Shown here: positions 1 through 8,355 of the stretch, piece by piece
How positions within the stretch are numbered: the stretch's first letter is position 1
How the letters are laid out: every line of letters begins with the position of its first letter
Source of the DNA: Amoebidium appalachense
Lineage: Eukaryota; Ichthyosporea
Assembly (NCBI GenBank): GCA_963693365.1
Contig: CAVNZM010000013.1
Span: forward strand, 1 to 64,000
Reading direction: 5' to 3'
Length of the DNA stretch: 64,000 nt
Made by a program: the position numbers and the translations under genes
The notes under the pieces: model-generated
What the model was told of the DNA's origin: nothing
Database searches by the model: none
The model's input: the letters and a program-made list of their open reading frames with translations, nothing else

Positions 1-232
1 TGTCCCCGGCCTGCTGCCACCTCTCCTCGAACGCGGGGTCGGACAGAACCGGATTCACGGTCGGGTACGCCCGACGCACACGCTGGCGGTCGGACTCCTG
101 GTTTCCCACCACCAGGGGTGTGTCGATCAGCAGCTGGAGGAACGCATGCATGTCCGCCACCGAGTACACAGCGTACTCGTCCATGCACCATGCCTTGTCG
201 GGGTTGTACAGCATCGAGGTGTTGAGTCCCAT
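1..232 (-). CDS. Partial viral gene cut by window start (N-terminus only)
   Basis: Reading the minus strand from an ATG at 232 gives about 77 codons without a stop before the window ends, so only the N-terminal part is present. It begins MGLNTSMLYNPDKAW. I do not recognise the family. The composition (GC-rich codons) matches the viral genes to the right, and the gene diverges from the spliced gene at 442, so the 210 bases between them would hold both promoters. Its truncation shows that the viral segment continues to the left of this window. Confidence 0.55.
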   Translation of the reverse strand, partial: MGLNTSMLYNPDKAWCMDEYAVYSVADMHAFLQLLIDTPLVVGNQESDRQRVRRAYPTVNPVLSDPAFEERWQQAGD

Positions 233-381
233 TGTCTGCGGGGTACAAAATCTACACGCCTCAGTCCATCATACCGCTTTTATGCGCCCCTGGCCAATCA
301 CATCTTCCGAACGGCGCGGCCGTGGCCTGACGCAATCAACGCCGTCCATGTGACGCAATCGCCTCCCAGCCACGCGGTTGG

Positions 382-390
382 TATTAAAGG
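382..390 (+). promoter_or_regulatory. TATA-like box of the 442 gene
   Basis: TATTAAAGG lies 52 bases before the ATG at 442, the spacing seen for other TATA boxes in this window. A CCAAT motif (ccaatca) lies further upstream near 294. Confidence 0.45.
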
Positions 391-441
391 ACTCGTTTCA
401 CACAAGCACAAGCACAAGCACACACACGACCCAAACACAAC

Positions 442-1984
442 ATGGCCGCCACCTACGCCATCTACGACCGCCTCGCCATCGCCGGCGCGCGCGAGGCCGG
501 CTTCCCCGCGATCTCCCCCGAGCTCGAGCGCCTGCTGGGCACCGTCGGCGACGACGTGGTGGTCAAGGTGCTGCGCTTCCTGGACCCGTTCCTGCTGGAC
601 TGCAAGGAGACCATCTCCGGGCGCGCCGTGTTCCGCCTGCTGGGGTACGGCCGCTACGAAGAGTTTGCTAGAGCCATGTTCAAGGGGCGGAATGGGTTGC
701 CTGGCTTCGTCCCAGTCGGCAACTACCGTGTTGTGGAGATGGAGGTATGTCTCAGAATTTAATTTGTGTCATTAACTTTCGGATCTGGGCTGAAGTTTCC
801 CCGTCTGTGATTGGTCTGTGTGATGTCATTATGACGTTGCCGGCATGTAGCCGGTGACGTCATCACTTTCCCGCCTCGGTGGCGGGAAAGTTTTGATTGG
901 CCTTGTGACGTCATCACTTTCACGCTCCCAGAGCGGGAAAGTTTTGATTGGCTTTGTGACGTCATCGCTTGACTTCTGTTTCATGCAGAGCACTGGAGGT
1001 CGTCCGGGACAAGACCATCTGCTCAGTGCAAAGGGCTTCCGCCTTGCCTCGGCCGCCAACCATGGCATCCTGGGCCACGGAGTCCGAGTGTGGGCTGTTG
1101 ACGTAGCCGAAGCATTTGCGCGCATGGCCGCCACGAACAAGGATGAAGCTCTCTCCGCCATGCGCGCCACCCTTGCCGCGGCCGAAGACCGTGCCGCCGC
1201 CGCCGTAACCGAGCGCGACCAGGCCATCAACGACAAGGAGGCCGCGGAGGCCGCGCAGGACGAGGCGCTCGCGACCCTCGCTGCCGCCCTTGCCCGCGTG
1301 AAGCTCGAGCCGCTGACCCTCCCCAACCGCATGCCGGCGACCGCGGGCGGCACATACACGGACAACCACGCGTTCAAGCGCCTGACGCGCGCGTTCGGGT
1401 ACCTGTGCGTGGACACGCTGTACGGCGACGGCGTGCGCTGCGCCAGCACGTACACGGGCATGATCATGGCGACGACGGGCGTTTGCTTTGTGTTTCAGTC
1501 GGGGGAGATCTCCAACATCGTCGCCACCACGGGGCTGCAGAAGGCCATGAAGGAGCGCATCCGGCTGTGGACCGGCGAGGAGCCCCCATACTCGACCGAC
1601 ATGACCACGCAGCAGCTGTACACGTTTATCACCAACTACACGCGCTGGTATGTCGAGTACTGCAAGGCGCCCGTGCTGCTGCGCCAGTCGACCATCGACA
1701 ACGCGGCCGGGGGCGCAGCCGAGCACGAGGTGCACGTGGAGATGGCGTCGTGGCTGGAGGCCATCAAGGACAAGTTTCCCGACATCGAGCCGCTGGACCT
1801 CGGGCGCACGGTCAGCATGCACGACCCGCTGGTGAACCGCGGCGAGCAGCTCAAGGGGCAGACTGTGCTGGACGTGTATGTGCAGCGCGGGCGGCTCGGG
1901 CGCAGGCGCAAGGTTGCGCGGCTGGAGAAGCCCGCGGGGCCCGTGGACGTGTGCATCATCGAGGACAGTGACACGGATGAGTAG
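442..1984 (+). CDS. Spliced MSV199/antirepressor-like protein with coiled coil
   Basis: Two exons, 442-744 and 989-1984, read in one phase if the 244-base intron is removed, giving about 432 residues. Exon 1 alone would stop at 762. The exon junction falls inside a region that resembles the MSV199/phage antirepressor pattern: a DHLLSAKGF segment followed by GHGVRVWAVDVAEAF, like the 'lls..gF...G..VR.yf...E' signature of that family. A coiled coil rich in A, E and K follows (about residues 135-200), then an unrecognised C-terminal domain. Such proteins are usually DNA-binding regulators in large DNA viruses. AATAAA at 2057 follows the stop. Confidence is high that this is a gene, and moderate for the family and the splice. 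Confidence 0.7.
745..988 (+). other. Spliceosomal intron, 244 bases
   Basis: The donor is gag|gtatgt at 744/745. The acceptor is a pyrimidine-rich tract ending tttcatgcag|agc at 988/989. Both junctions are phase 0, and removing the interval restores one continuous protein domain. The intron carries an in-frame stop, and its length is not a multiple of three. It contains three 51-base-spaced repeats (855-964). Confidence 0.7.
855..964 (+). promoter_or_regulatory. Three 51-bp-spaced CRE motifs with E2F-like palindromes
   Basis: TGACGTCA occurs at 855-862, 906-913 and 957-964, an exact 51-base period. Between them sit hairpins built from E2F-type half sites: TTTCCCGCC at 867-875 facing GGCGGGAAA at 881-889, and a weaker pair ending GCGGGAAA at 933-940. 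Each is followed by ttttgattgg, an inverted CCAAT box. These are consensus binding sites for CREB/ATF, E2F and NF-Y type factors. The cluster lies inside the intron, so it could be an intronic enhancer or an alternative promoter. Confidence 0.65.
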
Positions 1985-2056
1985 GGGTGTGTGGGGGTTG
2001 GGGTATTTGCATGGGGTAGTTTGTAGTTGTGCACCGTGTGCACGCGTAACACTTTG

Positions 2057-2062
2057 AATAAA
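2057..2062 (+). terminator. AATAAA polyadenylation signal
   Basis: AATAAA lies 73 bases after the stop of the spliced gene at 1984, in the gap before the convergent gene ending at 2105. Confidence 0.5.
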
Positions 2063-2104
2063 CAGACTCAAATGGACCATGTTTATTTGGCGGCACTGCC
2101 GCGG

Positions 2105-2899
2105 TCACGCAAACAGACACGGGGCCAGCCGATGGTACCACTGGGCCGAGTGCCGGTTGCGCACGCCCTCCTTGAACCATGCGCGGCCCGCGATGGCCGC
2201 GATAGCGGGGCCGTCCGCGTTGGCGCCCAGCCGCCCCCGAAACGCGATCCACGGCTCGTGGTCGAGGTCGCGCAGCACCGTTGGGGCCCATGTCTTGTGT
2301 GGCGCGGTGTGGTCGTTGGCCAGGCCCATGACGCGCAGCCACACGCCCGGGCGCGGGTACATGGCATGCGAGCCTTTTGCACAGAACACCACAGGGCGCC
2401 CGTCCGGGTTTTTCTCGACGTCGACGAACCACTGCCACTTCCCTTCGACGTCGCCGTGCGCGCTGAAGTACGCGCGCGCGGGGTTGCTCGCGCCGGCCGG
2501 GAATACCAGGTTGACAAACTCGACGTCCGCGTGGTGCCAGCCGAGGTTGAGGGGCGTGTACCCGTTGTTGTACACGAAGAAGTACACGAACATGAGGTGC
2601 AGCTCCCCGTCCGCGACGCGGGCACAGTAGTACACCGGGGCGTCGTCGGCGGGCCCCTGCTCTGGCGGCAGTTCGTGGCCGTCGATGGGTCTGAGATAGA
2701 AGTTGTGGTCGGTGACGCCCCCCACCTGATGCGGGCTGGGCGCGGGCACGCGGAACAGCGCGTCGTCGGCCTTGAGCAGGGTGCACGCGGCGAAGTATGC
2801 TTCGATGTGTGTGGGAAAGTGCGTTTCGCGATTGTGAAAGTGTAACACCGGGTTGAACCGGGCAGCAAGTGCCTGTACGTCCCAGTCCTTCGTGTCCAT
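2105..2899 (-). CDS. Vps62/DUF946-like protein
   Basis: About 264 residues from the ATG at 2899 (an upstream start at 2974 is possible). The middle carries the pattern known from the Vps62 family: an FNPVLHFH opening, a YYCARV strand, a WHHADVEFVNLVF segment where the family has H-x-G-D-x-E, and later GSHAMYPRPGVW. The N-terminal tail is short and no membrane segment is visible. Vps62-like domains occur in fungi, plants and some large DNA viruses; the molecular activity is poorly defined, so no function is assigned. It faces the spliced gene at 442 tail to tail. Confidence 0.68.
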   Translation of the reverse strand: MDTKDWDVQALAARFNPVLHFHNRETHFPTHIEAYFAACTLLKADDALFRVPAPSPHQVGGVTDHNFYLRPIDGHELPPEQGPADDAPVYYCARVADGELHLMFVYFFVYNNGYTPLNLGWHHADVEFVNLVFPAGASNPARAYFSAHGDVEGKWQWFVDVEKNPDGRPVVFCAKGSHAMYPRPGVWLRVMGLANDHTAPHKTWAPTVLRDLDHEPWIAFRGRLGANADGPAIAAIAGRAWFKEGVRNRHSAQWYHRLAPCLFA

Positions 2900-2930
2900 G
2901 CCTATGGACGGGAAAAACGCACGGCGCGCA

Positions 2931-3073
2931 CCAGGGTGCGTGCTATTGAAGCCGGAGCATGACGGAGGGCACACGGAGGAGAACCACCCCCCCCCTTTTA
3001 CTCACGCCCCACGTGGCACAGCATGGTCCCGTTGAAGTCCAGGGTGCGTGCTATTGAAGCCGGAGCATGACGG
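2931..3073. repeat. 35-bp direct repeat carrying the capsid gene 3' end
   Basis: The 35 bases at 2931-2965 recur exactly at 3039-3073, a 108-base offset. The right-hand copy contains the stop and last codons of the capsid-like gene. The left-hand copy is a detached duplicate next to the start of the Vps62-like gene. This looks like a small tandem duplication at the gene boundary. Confidence 0.85.
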
Positions 3074-4995
3074 TGTACTCGCCGTGGATGGGCGTGCCGT
3101 GCTCGTCCTCCAACTGCACGCCGATGTTGTTGATCGCCCCGTAGGGCATGAGCGAAACAAACACGGGTGTGTTGGGCTCGTACAGGTCGTTCGTGGCTTT
3201 GTCCGTGGGGATGACCGCCAGTGGGCGCTGTCCGGCCACCTGCCCGATGACCCGGGCGTTGTTCACGATCAGATACACGAAGAGGCGGCGCGGAGACGAC
3301 GCGTCTTTGGTGTAGGGTATTCCGTGCATCATGCCCGTGGCGTAGCCGTACGGCCCCGGGAAGGTCGCGGCAAACATGTCCAGCAGGCTGGGTCCGCATG
3401 CGCTTGGGTCGTAGCTGGTGAGCCCGTTGCGAAAGCCGAGCGAACGGGCCGCGGAGCCGGACAGCGTGAACCTTGCACAGCGGATGCCCGCGATGACGGC
3501 CACCGCGAAGCGGTACACCGCCTGGAGGTTCGAGAACGACGGGACGACGGCCACGGAGAGTCTCGGGCCAATGGTGCGTGCGTAGTGCATCGGGTTCCCG
3601 ATGACGCCATTGATTATGTCCAGCCAATCGGCCGCGGTCGTTGGCTTCGTGTGGGGGAATGCGGATACGTACATGCTGGCCAGATCGAACACACACGGCG
3701 GAATGTTGTCGTACACCGAGAGGCCCGCGAACGTGTCCCGCGACGCGTCGTGCAGCCCAAGGGGTTGGGGCGCAGCTGTCACTATCTCGCGTGCGATGTC
3801 TTCGGTGCAGCGCACCTTGAAGTGGTATAAATTGCCGTCTCCGCCCGGCCTGGATTGCAGGCGCCAGTCCGCCCAGGCGTGACTGTATGGCACGAGCTGT
3901 TCCGGAACGACGGGTGTGGTGGCCACGGGTGGGATCTTTTTGGACCCGTTCGCCAGCGCGGCGGCCCCGTCCGTGTATATGCTCGTGGCGTCCGCTGTGT
4001 AGACTCTCCTGAGGGGTCCTGCCGAAGGGTCTATTTCCGTTTCCGGCCCGACCGAGGCTCTGTCAAACACGACGACACGAACGGAGATGTTCTCGCCAAT
4101 CGCGTACAAAGCGATACGAAGCGAGTAGGACGGCTGTCCCTTGCAGACCTTTTCGGCGGCGGTGAAGATGTTGCACAGCACCTTGGCCGGCCAGGTCATG
4201 GCGTCGGTGGTTGTGTCCACTGTCAAATCGAGGGTATACCATTCGTCGTACAAGGGAAACCCCCCTTCCGCACCCGTGTGTAGTGTTGGGGGGGCGTATG
4301 ATGTCAGCGGTAGTTCGGGGGTCTTGTAGGGTATGACCAGCGTTCGCGTGTGCCCCCCTGTGAAGATGACCTCGTCGGGTCCCAGTCGGTCGATAGGCAC
4401 CGAGGCGACGAGTGCGACCCCCGGGCGGATTGCCGCGTCCAGTACAAAGAGTACACAACCCACCACACGCAGGGCAGTACACAACCCACCACACGCATGC
4501 GGCTTTTTTTTCTGCGAGACTGTACGGCCCCGTGTACTCTATTTCCAGTTTGTATGATGGGTTGACGATGGCGATCCCCCTTGCAAGTGATACCGGCGGG
4601 TACGCAAGACATACCCCGCCCGCAAACGCGCCCAGTGGCTGTCGACGTGGCTTGTTCAGTTTCTCCTCCAACGTCTTTGCCAGATCGGCAATGGTGTAGA
4701 TACCGTGCGGTATCTTCAGCGCGAGGCTGTCCTGGATGTCGCCTATCTCGACACCCACGTGCAACGAGTCCGTCGCGGGCCCGATTGTGCACATAGAGTG
4801 GATGGTAAAGTGCTCGAGGCTACAAGACCTCTTTGTCCCGGTTATGACGTCCTGTGTGACCTGCGATCCAGGTTGACCCGCGTTGCACAGCGCGACGCTT
4901 TCGTATGTCGAAGGCGGCGGAGGCTTCTTCCTGGCCGCAGCGGGTCGCCTGAGGAGGGCCAGCTCGCGCTCGATGTTCTGTGTGGCAATACTCAT
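3051..4995 (-). CDS. Polinton-penton-like capsid protein, reading frame broken
   Basis: The gene starts at 4995 (MSIATQNIERELALL) and ends at 3051, about 645 residues if read as one unit. The N-terminal part has the GIYTIADLAKTLEEKLN type segment common in Polinton structural proteins. The C-terminus has RLFVYLIVNN, then PVFVSLMPYGAINNIGVQL, then a DEHGTPI turn and a final beta strand. This matches what I know of the Polinton 'F54H12.2-like' capsid/penton proteins. Frame A runs from 4995 to about 4500, and the second frame runs from 4484 to 3051. The switch falls at an eight-base T run (4504-4511) and a 26-base tandem duplication (4451-4502). No canonical intron fits. It may be the penton or another jelly-roll capsid protein. 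Confidence 0.55.
4451..4502. repeat. 26-bp tandem duplication inside the capsid gene
   Basis: The unit at 4451-4476 is repeated at 4477-4502 with differences only in the last few bases. Twenty-six is not a multiple of three, and the repeat sits where the capsid gene changes frame, next to the T8 run. Confidence 0.85.
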
Positions 4996-5080
4996 GGTTG
5001 TTACTCAAGAACATAATTGTGTCTTGCCCCTCGCAGGCACTTTACATCAGGAAGGCGCTTGTTCATTGGACATACCTTCA

Positions 5081-5112
5081 TAGCCAATCAATCGCGTAGC
5101 CAATCAATCGCG
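5081..5112 (+). promoter_or_regulatory. Two tandem CCAAT-box repeats
   Basis: The 16-base unit tagccaatcaatcgcg is repeated twice in tandem at 5081-5096 and 5097-5112, between the divergent capsid gene (start 4995) and the 5279 gene. CCAAT and its complement recur upstream of many genes here. A T11-G10 homopolymer follows near 5237-5257. Confidence 0.55.
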
Positions 5113-5278
5113 TACTCGAATGTTCTGCCTCGTTTGTAGACAAGCCGTACACACGCGGTCCTGTCATATTCCCGTTTTCGGTATCGCAGGTGTTGTTTGG
5201 ACACGATCCGTCATTTCATTTGTATACGTTTTCGTTTTTTTTTTTTGGGGGGGGGGGTTAGTGTGTGCTGCGGAAGCG

Positions 5279-5830
5279 ATGGACATGTACGATGCTTTCT
5301 ATGATGTATCTAGGTATGCTTCGAATCACCACGCCGTGGGCCTTTGTGGTTTGCCGGGGTTTATAGATGTAGTTCAGGTTGACTATGTGTCGCATATACC
5401 AACTCTACCGGGTATATCGGTGCATCTCGTGGAAAGGGGCGGTGTCTGGCAGCTCAGGGAGACACTCACGACGGGGGCAACAAAACATATCGATAACGTT
5501 ACCCCTCGAGACTTTCTTCCTTTGTACCCCGAATTCTACCGCCCGATAGGGGCATATTTGCATGTGCTCTCTTGTTGTGGCGTCAGGCTCTTGCGGCAGG
5601 CCTTGAATTTCGACGACGGTATGTACATCTGTGGCTTTGGGTCTGTGGCCCTCGGCCATGATCGCCTTTTGGGGTGTATTTTGAACGTGGCCGACGCCAA
5701 GTACGTTGATTGGGATCAAACGGGGCTATTTACGAGAAATGGTCGTTTCTATTCAATAGACGAGATTTGCGACACGGCCGAGTCCTTGGGTGATCTATAT
5801 GTATATTTAGAGTTTTGGTTTACTCTGTAG
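5279..5830 (+). CDS. Unknown 183-residue protein
   Basis: ORF of 183 residues starting MDMYDAFYDVSRY. An upstream in-frame extension passes through the T-G homopolymer and is unlikely to be coding. No domain is recognised and there is no signal peptide or clear membrane segment. The codon use is visibly less GC-rich than that of the neighbours at 0-5 kb, like the four genes that follow to about 8 kb, which suggests an island of different origin. It is followed after about 130 bases by another unknown gene on the same strand. Confidence 0.55.
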   Translation: MDMYDAFYDVSRYASNHHAVGLCGLPGFIDVVQVDYVSHIPTLPGISVHLVERGGVWQLRETLTTGATKHIDNVTPRDFLPLYPEFYRPIGAYLHVLSCCGVRLLRQALNFDDGMYICGFGSVALGHDRLLGCILNVADAKYVDWDQTGLFTRNGRFYSIDEICDTAESLGDLYVYLEFWFTL

Positions 5831-5965
5831 TGATTTGATTGGTTTGTGACTCGTGAGCCACTTTGGCTGGGTTGTACAATTGCAAGTGTTGGGCTGTGAT
5901 TGCGTCACCAGGGACGCTGTACAAAAAAGGCACAACCCGCAGTGCAAGAGGTGATAACATCAAGT

Positions 5966-6826
5966 ATGCAGCTTCACGATTTTGATCACCCCATGGCCCT
6001 ACCATTGCGGTATTCGCTTTCTCGCCCCACCGCGACCACCCCGACCGGCGCAATGACATTCGATGTGTTTTGGCAACATTTGGTCGAGCTGACTGAAGAT
6101 GCGCTCTGGTGTCATACCGAGGTGGCTATGTGGAAGTGCGTGGCGCGAGCAGAAACGAGTTGGGCCACCGGTCTTACGCCGACAGGCGGTGCGGAGTTGT
6201 GCAGAGTGCTGGGGTTGCCCACTGATATCGTTGAGACGGCCCTGGGCGAACTAAGCAAACGACTGGCTCCGAAGGCCGGTGACGTCCTCGAGGCGTTCCG
6301 TGTGATTATGAGCTGTGAGTATTGGCTGTGTGTGGGGCGTTGGGTGCTGACTGCGGCTAATAACGACCCCTGCCCCGCCGAGCTTGTTGACATATTGGGA
6401 GTATCGGGGTATCGCGGATTTTTTTCATGGGGTGATGCAATCGAGCAGTTTGGATCGTTGGGCTCTTCCGCGTCTGTAGCACACCGACTCACCGAATACC
6501 TGCTCGTTTGCCACAACAGTGCCTGGATTGGGTTCGCACCGGTCGGTGATGCCGCGATCGTGGAGGCCTTGTATAGGCTCCACTGGAGTCTGTCGGCTAC
6601 ATTTCGGAGTGGTAGGGAGTCCGTGTTTGTTGATTTTTTCGCCGAGTATCGGGTGAAGACGCGGGCGGTCATATCTACCATCTGTAGGGGGCTGGATGAT
6701 TGTATAGAGACATCTATGAGGAAATCACTATTGCGTGCACTTGGAGCGGTAATAGCGGACAACCGCACCACCCTTCTTCTTAGATCCTATTTGGTCGTGG
6801 TTCGAAAATGTGTGCTGCCTAAGTAG
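5966..6826 (+). CDS. Unknown 286-residue protein upstream of RGS gene
   Basis: Starts MQLHDFDHPMALPL at 5966; a second in-frame ATG is at 5993. The protein looks alpha-helical, with many leucines, tryptophans and charged residues. I recognise no catalytic motif. Its stop codon TAG is directly followed by the ATG of the RGS gene at 6827, so the two may be expressed from one transcript. It belongs to the lower-GC island. Confidence 0.6.
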   Translation: MQLHDFDHPMALPLRYSLSRPTATTPTGAMTFDVFWQHLVELTEDALWCHTEVAMWKCVARAETSWATGLTPTGGAELCRVLGLPTDIVETALGELSKRLAPKAGDVLEAFRVIMSCEYWLCVGRWVLTAANNDPCPAELVDILGVSGYRGFFSWGDAIEQFGSLGSSASVAHRLTEYLLVCHNSAWIGFAPVGDAAIVEALYRLHWSLSATFRSGRESVFVDFFAEYRVKTRAVISTICRGLDDCIETSMRKSLLRALGAVIADNRTTLLLRSYLVVVRKCVLPK

Positions 6827-7207
6827 ATGTCCCCCAGTGTATGTGACGTTGATTCGATATTACGCGATGCATCCTTGTTGTGTGCGTTCCGGAACTTTCT
6901 AAGGGCGGAATATGCCGATGAAAATATAAACTTTCTTGATGCGTTGGCACGTTATAGATCCCATCCCTCTAATGCAATGTCCCGTCTTGTGTACGACTGG
7001 TTTGTGGCACTGGATGCCCCATTTTCGATCAATATATCGGGTCGGTCCCGGTCTCTCGCCCCGCATGACGAATTTGTCGGTGCAGAACGCGAGGTTCGTG
7101 CAATGTTATTAGATGACAAGATACCCAGGTTTATTGAGCAGTATGGTTTGAGGCAAGGCTGTGACCATCAAGGCCCTTTTTCATTGCCGGGAAGTGAATG
7201 TTCGTAA
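6827..7207 (+). CDS. RGS-domain protein (regulator of G-protein signalling)
   Basis: The 126-residue product is almost entirely one RGS domain (about residues 15-113). Visible family features are LLCAFRNFLRAEYADENINF (helices of the first lobe), a YDWFVALDAPFSINIS segment like the conserved 'iy..fi..~ap..in', and LLDDKIPRFIEQYG at the end. RGS domains bind activated G-alpha subunits and speed up GTP hydrolysis, shutting signalling down. There is no signal peptide or lipid motif, so it is probably cytosolic. The gene overlaps the 3' end of the convergent 7TM gene by 27 bases. A free-standing viral RGS protein is unusual. The domain call rests on pattern recognition. Confidence 0.78.
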   Translation: MSPSVCDVDSILRDASLLCAFRNFLRAEYADENINFLDALARYRSHPSNAMSRLVYDWFVALDAPFSINISGRSRSLAPHDEFVGAEREVRAMLLDDKIPRFIEQYGLRQGCDHQGPFSLPGSECS

Positions 7208-7993
7208 CAAGACCCCTGCCAATGTGGCGAGAACCAGGCTGTGGGTAACGAACAATGCAAATGCCATGCAGCCATGCCAAAATACATCCAAAACCACCAC
7301 CGACCAGATGATCTGGTCAACCGCGACCAACGACATGCCAATAAGTGCATCTGCAAAGATACAATACATCACCCCGCGAACGATTCCGGTCTCTACTATA
7401 CGCGCCTGCCCGAGCCTGGTCAAGGTATACACGGCGCCAACCAACGCGGTTGCGCTTAGTATGTATTGCAGTGCAAGGTGTGTGTCTGCGTATGTAGTGT
7501 AGCTGCACGCTTCATTGCACGTGCACAACCCCGTAGTCCCCACTGCCATCAATACCCCCATTGGTGCTATGGGGGACCAGGGGCGCGCGGCAAAGAAATC
7601 CAGAACCCCGTTCTCCATATCATGCCGATGGATTGCCCCAACGACTCGAAGCAGCACGGATATATGCGCTCCTATGGACCAGAGCTTGGTCACCCAATAT
7701 ACTACCCACCAAATGCACATACCCGATGTGGCAGGGTTTGCAGCATATTGTGCCCACTGTAGCATGTGGGCGGCCGTGCATGCCGCAGGGACGTGGAACA
7801 ACATGATGGCGTTAGACGTGGCGTTTAGGAACTGCGCCCCGAACCCCGGCCCGAATTTAATGCGGATGGCAACGTGCAACGCGGTCGCCAGAGCAACTGT
7901 GGTGCTGGCGTGGAGGAGGAGGCATATGTTGAACAGCAGCGATATGCGGGTGAGCGTCTGTTGTGGGAGATGGGTTTCCATGCTCCTCGGCAT
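7181..7993 (-). CDS. Seven-transmembrane, GPCR-like membrane protein
   Basis: The 270-residue protein has seven hydrophobic spans at about 16-40, 56-78, 91-118, 139-157, 172-192, 203-230 and 239-264, separated by short loops. There is no cleavable signal and only a short C-terminal tail. Span 3 ends in VLLRVVGAIHRH, a basic patch where many GPCRs carry their G-protein contact. The next loop has several cysteines (CTCNEAC). I cannot assign a receptor class. It converges with and overlaps the RGS gene. Plants, fungi and protists have 7TM-RGS fusion proteins, so the pair may be a split version. It could instead be another 7TM transporter-like protein. Confidence 0.65.
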   Translation of the reverse strand: MPRSMETHLPQQTLTRISLLFNICLLLHASTTVALATALHVAIRIKFGPGFGAQFLNATSNAIMLFHVPAACTAAHMLQWAQYAANPATSGMCIWWVVYWVTKLWSIGAHISVLLRVVGAIHRHDMENGVLDFFAARPWSPIAPMGVLMAVGTTGLCTCNEACSYTTYADTHLALQYILSATALVGAVYTLTRLGQARIVETGIVRGVMYCIFADALIGMSLVAVDQIIWSVVVLDVFWHGCMAFALFVTHSLVLATLAGVLLRTFTSRQ

Positions 7994-8016
7994 TGTTTAA
8001 GTTGTCGTGTATTTCC

Positions 8017-8286
8017 ATGGGAAACGTTATCGGCTATTTATCTGGTGCTCTCGCTCCCACGGTATCACAACCTGACGACCCGCGCCTACCAGATGACCCC
8101 GATTCAATTACCGATCGCATGTTGTATAACTATTACGGAACCCTTCCCCGACGGCACGAATGGCGGCTCTGGTACCAGAAGCCAGACGCACCAAATGTTT
8201 TGATTGGACTGATTGGACGAAGCCCCGATTGGATGGCGGATTGGGTGTGTGATGACGTCGACCCAGTGACGTCACCGGCTCCTTAG
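8017..8286 (+). CDS. Small 89-residue unknown protein
   Basis: Starts MGNVIGYLSGALAP at 8017, only 23 bases from the divergent 7TM gene start. The glycine at position 2 might be myristoylated, but position 6 is glycine rather than serine or threonine, so the motif is weak. The C-terminus is rich in tryptophan and aspartate. Its last codons overlap TGACGTC-type sequences (about 8253-8276) that may belong to the helicase 1 promoter. Confidence 0.45.
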   Translation: MGNVIGYLSGALAPTVSQPDDPRLPDDPDSITDRMLYNYYGTLPRRHEWRLWYQKPDAPNVLIGLIGRSPDWMADWVCDDVDPVTSPAP

Positions 8287-8302
8287 GACAAACTTAGGCG
8301 GG

Positions 8303-8311
8303 TATATTTAA
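8303..8311 (+). promoter_or_regulatory. TATA box of helicase 1
   Basis: TATATTTAA lies about 45 bases before the helicase ATG at 8356. Upstream at 8271-8277 is TGACGTCA, the same CRE-type site as in the first intron. Confidence 0.55.
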
Positions 8312-8355
8312 ACTAAAGTGGTCGCTGCATTCCAACGGTCACGCCAGTTTTCAAA

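Noticed and set aside
854-988. ATG at 854 as the start of the exon 2 protein
   Set aside because: The first 45 codons would translate the CRE/E2F repeats, and the MSV199-like domain needs exon 1.
962-2080. Long antisense ORF opposite the spliced gene
   Set aside because: High GC keeps the antisense frame open. It lacks domains, and the + strand reading has a clear family pattern and intron.
4440-4520. Intron in the capsid gene
   Set aside because: No acceptor AG at a usable position joins the two frames on the minus strand.
3051-4995. Nucleocytovirus-type double-jelly-roll major capsid protein
   Set aside because: The C-terminal signature fits Polinton penton/capsid proteins; no NCLDV MCP motif is recognised.
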